A stretch of 64,000 bases of DNA from Allobosea psychrotolerans (GTDB taxonomy: Bacteria > Pseudomonadota > Alphaproteobacteria > Rhizobiales > Beijerinckiaceae), in assembly GCF_002917105.1 (NCBI RefSeq), contig NZ_PQFZ01000025.1, positions 1 to 64,000 on the forward strand, given 5' to 3'. The notes under the pieces are model-generated. The model had not been told where the DNA came from. It did no database searches and saw nothing but the letters and a program-made list of their open reading frames with translations. Of the stretch, positions 33,518 through 41,502 are shown piece after piece (the first letter of the stretch is position 1; every line of letters starts with the position of its first letter). A program made the translations under genes and the position numbers.

Positions 33518-35131
33518 CTAGGCCGGCAGCAACCGCCCTTCGGCGATATCGCGCGCCTTGTCCTGTGCGCTGCGCTCCGAGGGCGGGCCGTAGCCGCCGG
33601 CGCCCGGCGTGATGATCTCGACGATCTGCCCCGCCTCCAGCGCGCCGTCGCCCCTGACGAAGGGGCCGACCCCGTCGCTGAAGGCAAAGGAGCCGCCCTG
33701 CCCCGACTCGCCGCCGGCGATGCCCCAGGGACGCGAATTCAGGCGCGAATTGTCGACATTGAGGCGGCAGGGAGCCTCGGCACGGTAGACGCGGCGCAGG
33801 CCCATGCCGCCGCGATGCCGGCCCTGGCCGCCGGAACCGTCGACCAGTTCATAGCGCAGCAGCGTCAAGGGATACTCGACCTCCAGCGCCTCGACCGGCA
33901 GGTTCGAGGTGTTGGTCATGTGGACATGGACACCGTCGAGACCGTCCTTGGTCGCACGCGCGCCCGAGCCGCCGCCGATGGTTTCCAGATAGACCCAGAG
34001 ATCGCCGCTGCCGGGCCTTGCGCCCATGAAGGTGGCGGAGGCGACCGCGCCCGAGCAGGCGGCGATGACGCGTTCCGGCACGGCCTGGGCAAGCGCGCCG
34101 TGGATCAGATCGACGACACGCTGGCAGGGTGCGATGCGCCCGTTCACCGCCGCCGGATGCAGGCAGTTCAGCACCGTGCCTTCCGTCGCCGTGATGGTCA
34201 GCGGCCGGGCGAGGCCGGCATTGGGCGGGATCGTCGGATCGGCCACGGTCTTGACGGCGTAGTACACTGTCGAGAGCAGCGCGGTGTAGACCATGTTGAA
34301 GCCGGCGCGCGCCTGCGGCGGGGACTCAAAAGCGAGCTTCATCTCCTCGCCCGCGACCGTGATCTCGACCGAGAACTCCATCGGCTCCTCGACCTCGGGA
34401 TTGTCGAAGAGATCAGCGAAGCGATAGACGCCGTCGGGAATCGAGGCGATGCCGGCGCGCATCTTGCGCTCGGCATAATCCTGCAAGGCCTTGCCCGCCG
34501 AGAGCACGGTCGTGCGGCCATATTTGTCGCAGAGCGCACGCACGCGCTCGACGCCGAGGCGGTTGGCCGCCATCTGGGCGCGCAGATCGGAGAGGCGCTC
34601 GCGCGGAACCTGGCAGTTGAGCAGGATGAGCTCCTGCACGTCCTTCATCAGCACGCCGCCGTCATAGAGCCGGATCGGCGGAATGCGCAGGCCCTCCTGA
34701 TAGATATGGGCGTGGCCGCGATCGGCGAAATCGGAATGGTGCGCCGTGTTGACCGCCCAGGCGACCATCACGCCGTCATGGAAGATCGGCTCGGCCAGGA
34801 CGATGTCGGGCAGATGGGTGCCGCCGCCCTCATAGGCGTCATTGCCGATGAAGACGTCGCCGGGCTTCATCTCGGCGATGGGATGGCGCTTCAGGATATG
34901 CGGGATGATGCCGATGAAGGAGCCGAGATGCATCGGGATATGCTCGGCCTGGCAGAGCGTGTCGCCGGCGATGTCGAAGAGCGCGGTCGAGCAGTCGCGG
35001 CGCTCCTTGATGTTGGTGGAATAGCTCGCCTTGACGAGGGCCTCACCCATTTCCTCGGTGATCGAGGCAAAGGAGGAGCCGATGACCTCGACGGTGATCG
35101 GATCGACGGCGACGGTGGCGGTGACGTTCAT
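33518..35131 (-). CDS. hyuB: Hydantoinase/oxoprolinase subunit B
   Basis: 537 residues of the HyuB/hydantoinase B family, including the conserved N-terminal TVEVIGSSFASITEEMG, KERRDCSTALFD and GDVFIGNDAYEGGGTHLPDI blocks, and a C-terminal GGxGQGGSFAF-type end. With HyuA it forms an ATP-dependent enzyme that opens cyclic amides (hydantoins, 5-oxoproline) or carboxylates ketones. The ATG at 35131 shares a base with the HyuA stop; a GTG one codon earlier is possible. It is the last gene of the operon 39076-33518. The SIS/PfkB partners upstream suggest a lactam attached to a sugar. Confidence 0.9.
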   Translation of the reverse strand: MNVTATVAVDPITVEVIGSSFASITEEMGEALVKASYSTNIKERRDCSTALFDIAGDTLCQAEHIPMHLGSFIGIIPHILKRHPIAEMKPGDVFIGNDAYEGGGTHLPDIVLAEPIFHDGVMVAWAVNTAHHSDFADRGHAHIYQEGLRIPPIRLYDGGVLMKDVQELILLNCQVPRERLSDLRAQMAANRLGVERVRALCDKYGRTTVLSAGKALQDYAERKMRAGIASIPDGVYRFADLFDNPEVEEPMEFSVEITVAGEEMKLAFESPPQARAGFNMVYTALLSTVYYAVKTVADPTIPPNAGLARPLTITATEGTVLNCLHPAAVNGRIAPCQRVVDLIHGALAQAVPERVIAACSGAVASATFMGARPGSGDLWVYLETIGGGSGARATKDGLDGVHVHMTNTSNLPVEALEVEYPLTLLRYELVDGSGGQGRHRGGMGLRRVYRAEAPCRLNVDNSRLNSRPWGIAGGESGQGGSFAFSDGVGPFVRGDGALEAGQIVEIITPGAGGYGPPSERSAQDKARDIAEGRLLPA

Positions 35132-37182
35132 CACGGCGTCTCCAGGATCAGGTTGAGGTAAGGCTCGACGGTCGCGATCATCCCCGGCAGCAGCACGGTG
35201 GTCGAATCCATCTGCTCGATGATCGCCGGGCCGGCGATGACATTGCCGGATTTCAGCTTGTCGCGATCATAGATCTTGCACGCCACGAAGCCGCCAGCCT
35301 CGGGGAACCAGACCTCGCGGCTGCCGATGATCGCATGGTCCGATTCCGGCCCGGCATCGGCCTGCGGCCGGAACTGCGCCTTGGGCACGAAGCCGATCGC
35401 CTCGACGCGGTAGGTCACGAGCTGCACCGCCTCGCCTTCGGCGACGAAACCGTAGAGCCGCTTATGCGCCTCGGCGAAGCCATCGGCCAGAGCCGCGATG
35501 GTCGCGCTCGAGATCGGGCCTTCCGGCACGTCGATCGACAATTCGTAATTCTGGCCCTGATAGCGCAGATCCGCCGTGCGCCGGAGCTTGCGGTCGTTGG
35601 GCGCGACCTTCTCCTCGGCGAACCAGTGCTCGCCCTGCGCCACGAGCCCGGCGAAGGCCTCCGTCATCGCGCCGACCAGCCCGTCGCCCAATGTGGCGAG
35701 GCGGGTCGTGGCGAAATTGGCGCGCAGATCGGTCAGCAGCAGGCCAAGCGCGCAGCCGATGCCGGGATTGCGCGGCACGACGATGCGTTTCATCTCCAAT
35801 TCGCGCGCCAGCCGCGCCGCATGCAGCGGACCGGCGCCGCCGAAGGCGACGAGCGCGTAGTCGCGCGGATCATGCCCGCGCTGGACCGAGACGACGCGGA
35901 TCGCCTTGGCCATGTTGGCGGTGACGACCGAGATGATGCCTTGGGCGGTCGCCATCACGTCGAGGCCGAGCTGGTCGGCGAGCCGTCCGATCGCCTGCTT
36001 CGAGAGATCCTGCCGGATCGGCATGCGGCCGCCGAGCAGATGGGTCGGGTTCAGCGTCTGCAGCACGACATTGGCGTCGGTGACGGCGGGCTCGGTCGCA
36101 CCGCGTCCGTAGCAGACCGGGCCGGGATCGGCGCCGGCACTGCGCGGGCCGACCTTGAGCAGCCCGCCGGAATCGATCGCGGCGAGCGAGCCGCCGCCGG
36201 CCCCGACGGTGTGGATGTCGAGCATCGGCGCCTTGATCGGGTAGCCGTGGACGATCGCGTCGCTGGCGAATTTCGCCTCGCCGCCGCGCAGCAAGGCGAC
36301 GTCCGAGGAGGTGCCGCCCATGTCGAAGGTGATCAGGTTTTCGATGCCGGTCATCCGGCCGATCGCCTGCGCGGCGACGACGCCGGTGGAGGGCCCCGAC
36401 AGCACGGTGCGCACCGGCAGGCGGGCAGCCATGTCGAAGCCGATGACGCCGCCATTGGACTGCGTCAGATGCGGCGTCGTGGTGACGCCGAGCTCCATCA
36501 GCCGGTCGGCAAGGCGGCGGATATAGCCCTGCATGACCGGGCCGAGATAGGCGTTCACCACCGCCGTCGAGATACGCTCATATTCGCGGAATTCGGGCGC
36601 GACCTCATGCGAGGCGCAGATGAAGGCCTCCGGAAACTCCTCGGCGACGATGCGCTTGGCGGCCTGCTCATGGGCGGGATTCACGAAGCCGTAGAGGAAA
36701 CCGATCGCCACTGCCTTGACGCCGGCCGCTTTCAGGGCGCGGGCGGCAACCCGCACGCCCTCTTCATCGAGCGGAATCTCGACCGAACCGTCATGGCGCA
36801 GGCGTTCCGAGACACCGAAGCGCAGATCGCGGGTCACCAAGGGCGGCGCCTTGTCGGCCTGGAGATCGTAGAGATCGGGGCGCTTCTGGCGGCCGATCTC
36901 GATCAGATCGCGGAAGCCCTCGGTGGTGATGAGACCGGTCTTGACGCCGCGATGCTGGATCAGGGCATTGGTGCCGACCGTGGTGCCATGCCCGAAATAG
37001 ACGACTTCGCTCGGCTTGGCGCCGACGCGTTCGGTGCCTTCCTGCGTGCCGCGCGCAATCGCCCGGGAGGGATCATCCGGGGTGGAGGGCACCTTCCAGA
37101 CCGCCACCTCGCCGGTCGCGTCGTCGAACAGACAGACGTCGGTAAAAGTTCCCCCGGAATCGATCCCGATCCGCCAAGCCAT
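35131..37182 (-). CDS. hyuA: Hydantoinase/oxoprolinase subunit A
   Basis: 683 residues of the HyuA family: N-terminal GIDSGGTFTDVCLFDD (phosphate-binding, actin/ASKHA-like fold), VYFGHGTTVGTNALIQ, a central ITFDMGGTSSDVALL ATP-binding motif and VGAGGGSLA. The enzyme uses ATP to activate a cyclic amide before hydrolysis. It lacks the third (gamma) subunit gene of acetone carboxylase nearby, so a hydantoinase/oxoprolinase role is favoured. It lies 33 bases after the PfkB kinase gene and overlaps hyuB. Confidence 0.92.
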   Translation of the reverse strand: MAWRIGIDSGGTFTDVCLFDDATGEVAVWKVPSTPDDPSRAIARGTQEGTERVGAKPSEVVYFGHGTTVGTNALIQHRGVKTGLITTEGFRDLIEIGRQKRPDLYDLQADKAPPLVTRDLRFGVSERLRHDGSVEIPLDEEGVRVAARALKAAGVKAVAIGFLYGFVNPAHEQAAKRIVAEEFPEAFICASHEVAPEFREYERISTAVVNAYLGPVMQGYIRRLADRLMELGVTTTPHLTQSNGGVIGFDMAARLPVRTVLSGPSTGVVAAQAIGRMTGIENLITFDMGGTSSDVALLRGGEAKFASDAIVHGYPIKAPMLDIHTVGAGGGSLAAIDSGGLLKVGPRSAGADPGPVCYGRGATEPAVTDANVVLQTLNPTHLLGGRMPIRQDLSKQAIGRLADQLGLDVMATAQGIISVVTANMAKAIRVVSVQRGHDPRDYALVAFGGAGPLHAARLARELEMKRIVVPRNPGIGCALGLLLTDLRANFATTRLATLGDGLVGAMTEAFAGLVAQGEHWFAEEKVAPNDRKLRRTADLRYQGQNYELSIDVPEGPISSATIAALADGFAEAHKRLYGFVAEGEAVQLVTYRVEAIGFVPKAQFRPQADAGPESDHAIIGSREVWFPEAGGFVACKIYDRDKLKSGNVIAGPAIIEQMDSTTVLLPGMIATVEPYLNLILETP

Positions 37183-37215
37183 GAAGCCACTCCCGCCTTC
37201 AGTTCGATGTCATGC

Positions 37216-38049
37216 TCAAGTCATGTCGGGCGGCATCGACCAAGCCGCACCATGGCCGAAGCCCCCTTGATATCCGCAGACCATAGCGGCGTGATCGGCG
37301 CCGGCGGCAAGCGCCTCATCCAGAGCCGCGCCATGCAGCAGGCGCAGGATGAAGGCGGCGATGAAGCCATCCCCGGCGCCCAGCGTATCGACGATGCGCG
37401 CCTCGCTGATACCTTGTGCGTAGACGACGCCGTCAGACAAGGCCAGCGAGCCGCGCGCGCCCCGGGTCACGACCGCGATCCGCGCGCCCTGACCGATGCA
37501 GCGCTCGAGCAAGGCGCGGCACTCCGCATCCGAGCCATTGGGAAAGGACAGGAAGGCGATGTCGAGCGCCGGCAGCGTCGCCGCCAGATTGGCGTCGGTC
37601 CAGCGCTCGGAGAAATCATAGGACAGCAGGCGGGCGGCGCCCCGCACCGTTGGAAGCTCGGCCTCCAGCTCGCTGTAGACGCTGGAATGGACGAGATCGA
37701 AGCCCGCGACATAGGCGAGGTCTTCAGCGCCGAAGCCGCCCCATTGCCCGCGCACGCCGCGCTCGGAACGCAGGAAGCGGCGGTCATTGCCGTCATGGCC
37801 GATGAAGGCGCGGGCATTGCCGCCGGGCAGAATGCGGCAATGCGCGGTGTCGACGCCCTCCTGCCGCAAGGCCTCGACCAGCAGCATGCCGGCCTCGTCC
37901 GTGCCGATGCAGCCGAGATAGCCGGCCTGCGCGCCAAGCCTGCGGGCGAGCACGGCGACATTGACGGCGTTGCCGCCGGGAAACTGCAGACCCCGATCGA
38001 CATAGGTGTCGACCGTGTTGTCGCCGAGGCCGAGCACCCTGTGGGCCAT
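37216..38049 (-). CDS. PfkB-family kinase, fructoselysine 6-kinase-like (FrlD)
   Basis: 277 residues from the ATG at 38049. The N-terminal GLGDNTVDTYVDRG and FPGGNAVNVAVLARRLGA stretches and the catalytic DTLGAGDGF (221-229) match the ribokinase family, and the overall pattern resembles FrlD. It would phosphorylate the sugar carbon 6 of a fructosyl-amino acid. Its gene follows the SIS (FrlB-like) gene by 13 bases, the same partnership as in fructoselysine operons. The amino acid carried by the substrate is not known. Confidence 0.85.
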   Translation of the reverse strand: MAHRVLGLGDNTVDTYVDRGLQFPGGNAVNVAVLARRLGAQAGYLGCIGTDEAGMLLVEALRQEGVDTAHCRILPGGNARAFIGHDGNDRRFLRSERGVRGQWGGFGAEDLAYVAGFDLVHSSVYSELEAELPTVRGAARLLSYDFSERWTDANLAATLPALDIAFLSFPNGSDAECRALLERCIGQGARIAVVTRGARGSLALSDGVVYAQGISEARIVDTLGAGDGFIAAFILRLLHGAALDEALAAGADHAAMVCGYQGGFGHGAAWSMPPDMT

Positions 38050-38062
38050 CACCGCGCTCCGC

Positions 38063-39076
38063 TCAGTAAGCCACTTTCCACATATAGCGGCGGGTCGTCA
38101 GCGGCTGGTTGTGCAGCACGGAGAGATGCACCGACAGGCGCTTCAGCGCCGATTGCAGGATATAGGGCGCCATGATCGGGCGGATTTCAGGCGCGATGCC
38201 CTTCATCGCGAAGTCGCGGGAATCATATTTCATCACGCGCTCGGCATAGGTGTCGCAGAAGCTCGAAACGCGCTCCATCAGCGGGCGGCTCGGATCCTCG
38301 CCGGTGATCAGGATCAGCGGCGTCGAGCGATCGACGATCTCGAAGGGGCCGTGGAAGAACTCGGCCGCCTCGATCGGATAGCTGTGCAGCCAGAGCATCT
38401 CCATCAGGATGCAGACGCCGAAGACATAGGCCGTGGTGAAGCCCGGCCCCGAGGCGACATGGTAGAAATTCCGGTCCTTGGCGTAGAGCACTGCGTCCGC
38501 GGCGGCGCGCTCCTCGTTCTGCTCGGCAGCGTCGGCAATCGCGCCAGGCAAGGCATCGAGCGAGGCGAGCAGCTTGTCGCCGAGCGGCCAGCCTTCCTTC
38601 TCCGTCATGATGCCACCGACCAGAGCCTGCATCAGCATGAACATGGCGATGAAGGATTCGCTGGTGTCGCCGACGATGAAATGCTGCGGCACGGCCTGCG
38701 CCAGCGGCTTGTCGGCATATTGGCTGAAGGCCACGACCTGGCAGGGCTTGTCCTTCAGGAACCGCGCGGCGGCGACCGTCTCCGGCGTCGTGCCCGATTT
38801 CGAGGCGAGCAGCACCAGGGTGCGGCCATCGAGCCGGGGCGGGTCGATCGCCATGAACTCGGCCGGGAAGTAGCGGCGCACCTCGATGCCGGGTGAATAA
38901 TGCTCGAGCCAGTATTTGATGCCGAGCATGGCGCGGTTGGCCGAGCCGGCGGCGACGAGATAGATCCGGTCGACGCCGGGGGCGAGCTTGCGGCCGAGCG
39001 CGAAAGCCTCGGGCACGGCAGCCTGCGTCTGCGCGAGGCCGTCCAGCACGCGGGCGCGGTCGTAAGCGATGGACAT
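38063..39076 (-). CDS. SIS-domain fructosamine-6-phosphate deglycase-like protein (FrlB-like)
   Basis: 337 residues with SIS motifs (LVAAGSANRAMLGIKYWLEH, LLASKSGTTPETVAAA) and the AAEFFHGPFEIVDRSTP block conserved in FrlB/AgaS-like deglycases. FrlB splits fructoselysine 6-phosphate into glucose 6-phosphate and lysine. Together with the kinase gene behind it, this suggests Amadori-compound catabolism. It is first in the operon, with a perfect palindromic operator 30 bases before its start and a divergent GntR/UTRA regulator. Confidence 0.87.
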   Translation of the reverse strand: MSIAYDRARVLDGLAQTQAAVPEAFALGRKLAPGVDRIYLVAAGSANRAMLGIKYWLEHYSPGIEVRRYFPAEFMAIDPPRLDGRTLVLLASKSGTTPETVAAARFLKDKPCQVVAFSQYADKPLAQAVPQHFIVGDTSESFIAMFMLMQALVGGIMTEKEGWPLGDKLLASLDALPGAIADAAEQNEERAAADAVLYAKDRNFYHVASGPGFTTAYVFGVCILMEMLWLHSYPIEAAEFFHGPFEIVDRSTPLILITGEDPSRPLMERVSSFCDTYAERVMKYDSRDFAMKGIAPEIRPIMAPYILQSALKRLSVHLSVLHNQPLTTRRYMWKVAY

Positions 39077-39106
39077 GAGAGAAAGCCATTTCCTGACAAG
39101 CGAGAA

Positions 39107-39143
39107 TTGGTATATACCAATCAGCTATACCAATTGCTGTCAA
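39107..39143. promoter_or_regulatory. GntR/UTRA operator and promoter for the frlB-like operon
   Basis: TTGGTATATACCAA (39107-39120) is a perfect 14-bp palindrome. A further half-site, TATACCAA (39126-39133), lies next to it. A minus-strand TTGACA occupies 39143-39138. The same motif recurs at 43069 and 43373, which supports a dedicated regulon of the adjacent GntR protein. Confidence 0.75.
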
Positions 39144-39270
39144 GCATAGTCCAATCAATCAGGATATGTCGTCGCATGGGTTGGTCTGGCGCGTTTTTCG
39201 GCTTCCAGTGATGGAAACCGGGCGCTATCCCAGTTCAACTGCGACGACGGGAATCCGAGAGACGCCAGCC

Positions 39271-40017
39271 ATGCGCGAACCCGTGAAGCGGGCCAAGCCG
39301 ATCTATGTCGAGGTGCAGGACTACCTGCTCGACCTGATCAACGGGCCCGATTACGGCCCGGGAGACCGGATTCCGTCCGAGCGCGTTCTGGCGGACACGC
39401 TGCGGATCAACCGCATGACCGTGCGCAAGGCGATCGACAAGCTGGTCGAGCGCAATGTGCTGGAGCGCAACGGCACCAGCGGCACGCGCGTCCCCCTGGT
39501 CCAGGTCACGCGCCCGATCGAGGTCAGTTCCTCGCTCGGCATCACCCGGATCATCCGCAACTCCGGCGGCAGCCCCGGCAACAAGCTGCTGCATTTCGGC
39601 GAGGAGGCGGCGACCGAGAGCATCGCGCGCCGGCTCGATCTCCCGACCGGCGCCGACCTCATCATGTTCCGCCGGCTGCGCACGGTGAATGACGAGCCGT
39701 TCTGCATCGAGACAAGCTATCTCCCGGCAATGCGCTTCGCCGGGCTGGTCGCGGAGGACCTCGTCGCCGGGCAATCGCTCTACGCGTTGCTGAAGGCCCG
39801 CTACGGCGTCGAGGCCAGCGCCCGCGATCGCGAGATCGGCGTCGGCATCGCAACCGACATGGAAGCCCGCCTGCTGTCGCTCAAACCCGGCTCGCCCACC
39901 CTCGTATTGAGGCTGGTGGCGCGCGACGGCAGCGGCGCGCCGATCGAATACATGAAATCGGTGAACCACCCTCACCACGTCGTCTTCCGCAATTCCACGC
40001 CGACCCCGCAGGACTGA
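39271..40017 (+). CDS. GntR-family regulator with UTRA domain (FrlR-like)
   Basis: 248 residues from the ATG at 39271: GntR helix-turn-helix (about 10-75; GDRIPSERVLADTLRINRMT) followed by a UTRA ligand-binding domain (DLIMFRRLRTVNDEPFCIET). UTRA regulators of the HutC/FrlR group usually sense sugar phosphates or small metabolites. In-frame ATG codons at 39166 and 39211 are earlier options but lie in operator-proximal, low-coding-quality sequence. It is divergent from the FrlB-like gene, across a palindromic operator also seen at two other promoters, so it is the likely local repressor. Confidence 0.88.
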   Translation: MREPVKRAKPIYVEVQDYLLDLINGPDYGPGDRIPSERVLADTLRINRMTVRKAIDKLVERNVLERNGTSGTRVPLVQVTRPIEVSSSLGITRIIRNSGGSPGNKLLHFGEEAATESIARRLDLPTGADLIMFRRLRTVNDEPFCIETSYLPAMRFAGLVAEDLVAGQSLYALLKARYGVEASARDREIGVGIATDMEARLLSLKPGSPTLVLRLVARDGSGAPIEYMKSVNHPHHVVFRNSTPTPQD

Positions 40018-40087
40018 CCATGCCGCCGCTCATGCCCCGCCCCCGCCGTGAAGCCGGCTCGTTTCCTCCGGCCGGGGAGACCATCTG

Positions 40088-41410
40088 ATGGGCATCACCA
40101 TCGAGACGATCGATCCCGACGCCACATTGCCCGGGAGCAGCGATGTCGTCGTCATCGGCGGCGGCATCATCGGCATCATGACGGCGATCTTCCTGGCCAA
40201 GGAGGGCGTTTCCGTCACCGTCTGCGAGAAGGGCGAGGTCGGCCACGAGCAGTCCGGGCGCAACTGGGGCTGGGTCCGGATCATGGGCCGCGACGCCAGC
40301 GAAATCCCGCTCGGGCTGGAGAGCATGCGGCTCTGGTCGGAGATGGACAAGCTGGTCGGCGGCGATACCGGCTTCACCCGCTCGGGCATCGTCTATGTCG
40401 CCGACACGCCGGCAAAGCTCGCCGAGCACGAGGCCTGGCTCGACCATGCCAAGCAGTACCAGCTCGATTCACGCCTGCTGAGCGCGCGCGAGATCGAGAG
40501 CGTGCTGCCCGGCTGCAAGCGCGCTTTCGCAGGCGCCCTGTTCACGCCGAGCGATGCCCGCGCCGAACCACAAAAAGCGGTGCCGGCCATGGCGCGCGCG
40601 CTGCAGCGGCTCGGCGGGCAGGTTCTGACGCGCTGCGCCGTGCGCGGCATCGAGACCAAGGCCGGCCGGGTCAGCGCCGTGGTGACGGAGCGCGGCACGA
40701 TCGCCTGCCAGCGCGTCGTGCTTGCCGGCGGCGCCTGGTCACGGCTCTTCCTCGGCAATCTCGGCATCGACTTCCCGCAGCTCAAGGTGCTGGGCTCGGT
40801 CCTGCGCACCGAGCCCCTGGACGGCCCGCCGACCCATGCCGTCGGCGGCTCCGATTTCGCCTTCCGCAAGCGCCAGGACGGCGGCTACACCATCGCCCAT
40901 CGCGGCGCGAGCGTGGCCGAGATCGTGCCCGACAGTTTTCGCCTGATGGCCGATTTCCTGCCCTCCCTCGTCAAGCAGCGGCATGAATTGAGGCTCAGGC
41001 TCGGCCAGCGCTTCCTGGAGGAGGCGAAGACGGTGCGGCGCTGGTCGCTCGACGAGACGACGCCCTTTGAAAAAACCCGCGTGCTCGATCCGGCGCCTTA
41101 CGACTCGATCCTGAGCGAAGCGCAGGCCAATCTCGTCGCGGCTTTCCCCGCCTTCAAGGGCATGAAGGTCGCACAGGCCTGGGGCGGCTTCGTCGATGCG
41201 ATGCCCGACGCCGTGCCGGTGATCGGCGAAGTGCCGCGCCTGCCCGGCTTCTTCATCGCCAGCGGCTTCTCCGGCCATGGCTTCGGTATCGGCCCGGGCG
41301 CGGGCCGGCTGATCGCCGATCTCGTCGCGGGCAAAAACTCGATGATCGACGCCAAGCCGTTCCGGCTGGAGCGTTTCGCGCGGCTGGAGCGGACGACGCG
41401 GGCGGTGTGA
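40088..41410 (+). CDS. FAD-dependent oxidoreductase (DadA/DAO family)
   Basis: 440 residues with the FAD motif VVVIGGGIIGIMTAIFLA (about 20-37), a HEQSGRNWGWVR stretch typical of DadA-like amino acid dehydrogenases, and the C-terminal GFSGHGFGIGPGAG. Such enzymes oxidise the alpha-C-N or secondary-amine bond of D-amino acids, sarcosine or fructosyl-amino acids. In this Amadori-type neighbourhood, oxidation of a secondary amine (deglycation) is a fair guess. It starts 70 bases after the GntR gene and is likely co-transcribed with it. Confidence 0.87.
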   Translation: MGITIETIDPDATLPGSSDVVVIGGGIIGIMTAIFLAKEGVSVTVCEKGEVGHEQSGRNWGWVRIMGRDASEIPLGLESMRLWSEMDKLVGGDTGFTRSGIVYVADTPAKLAEHEAWLDHAKQYQLDSRLLSAREIESVLPGCKRAFAGALFTPSDARAEPQKAVPAMARALQRLGGQVLTRCAVRGIETKAGRVSAVVTERGTIACQRVVLAGGAWSRLFLGNLGIDFPQLKVLGSVLRTEPLDGPPTHAVGGSDFAFRKRQDGGYTIAHRGASVAEIVPDSFRLMADFLPSLVKQRHELRLRLGQRFLEEAKTVRRWSLDETTPFEKTRVLDPAPYDSILSEAQANLVAAFPAFKGMKVAQAWGGFVDAMPDAVPVIGEVPRLPGFFIASGFSGHGFGIGPGAGRLIADLVAGKNSMIDAKPFRLERFARLERTTRAV

Positions 41411-41417
41411 CCTCCCA

Positions 41418-41494
41418 TGTCATGCTGGGCGCGACCCGAGCATCTCCTGCAGGAGATTCTCGGGTCGGCGCTTCGCGCCGCCCGAGAATGACGG
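41418..41494. repeat. Palindromic intergenic repeat, copy 2
   Basis: Begins TGTCATGCTGGGC, with GACCCGAGCATCTCC and GGAGATTCTCGGGTC inside and CCCGAGAATGACGG at the end, matching 14751-14827. It lies between the convergent FAD gene and the binding-protein gene and could end transcription from both sides. Confidence 0.65.
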
Positions 41495-41502
41495 TTGCAG
41501 CC

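Noticed and set aside
33518..37182. Acetone carboxylase subunits
   Set aside because: The third subunit is absent and the operon partners are sugar-processing enzymes; hydantoinase/oxoprolinase is the simpler call.
35335..38175. A 946-residue plus-strand open frame
   Set aside because: It runs antisense through hyuA and the FrlD-like kinase, which have clear family motifs; the shadow has none.
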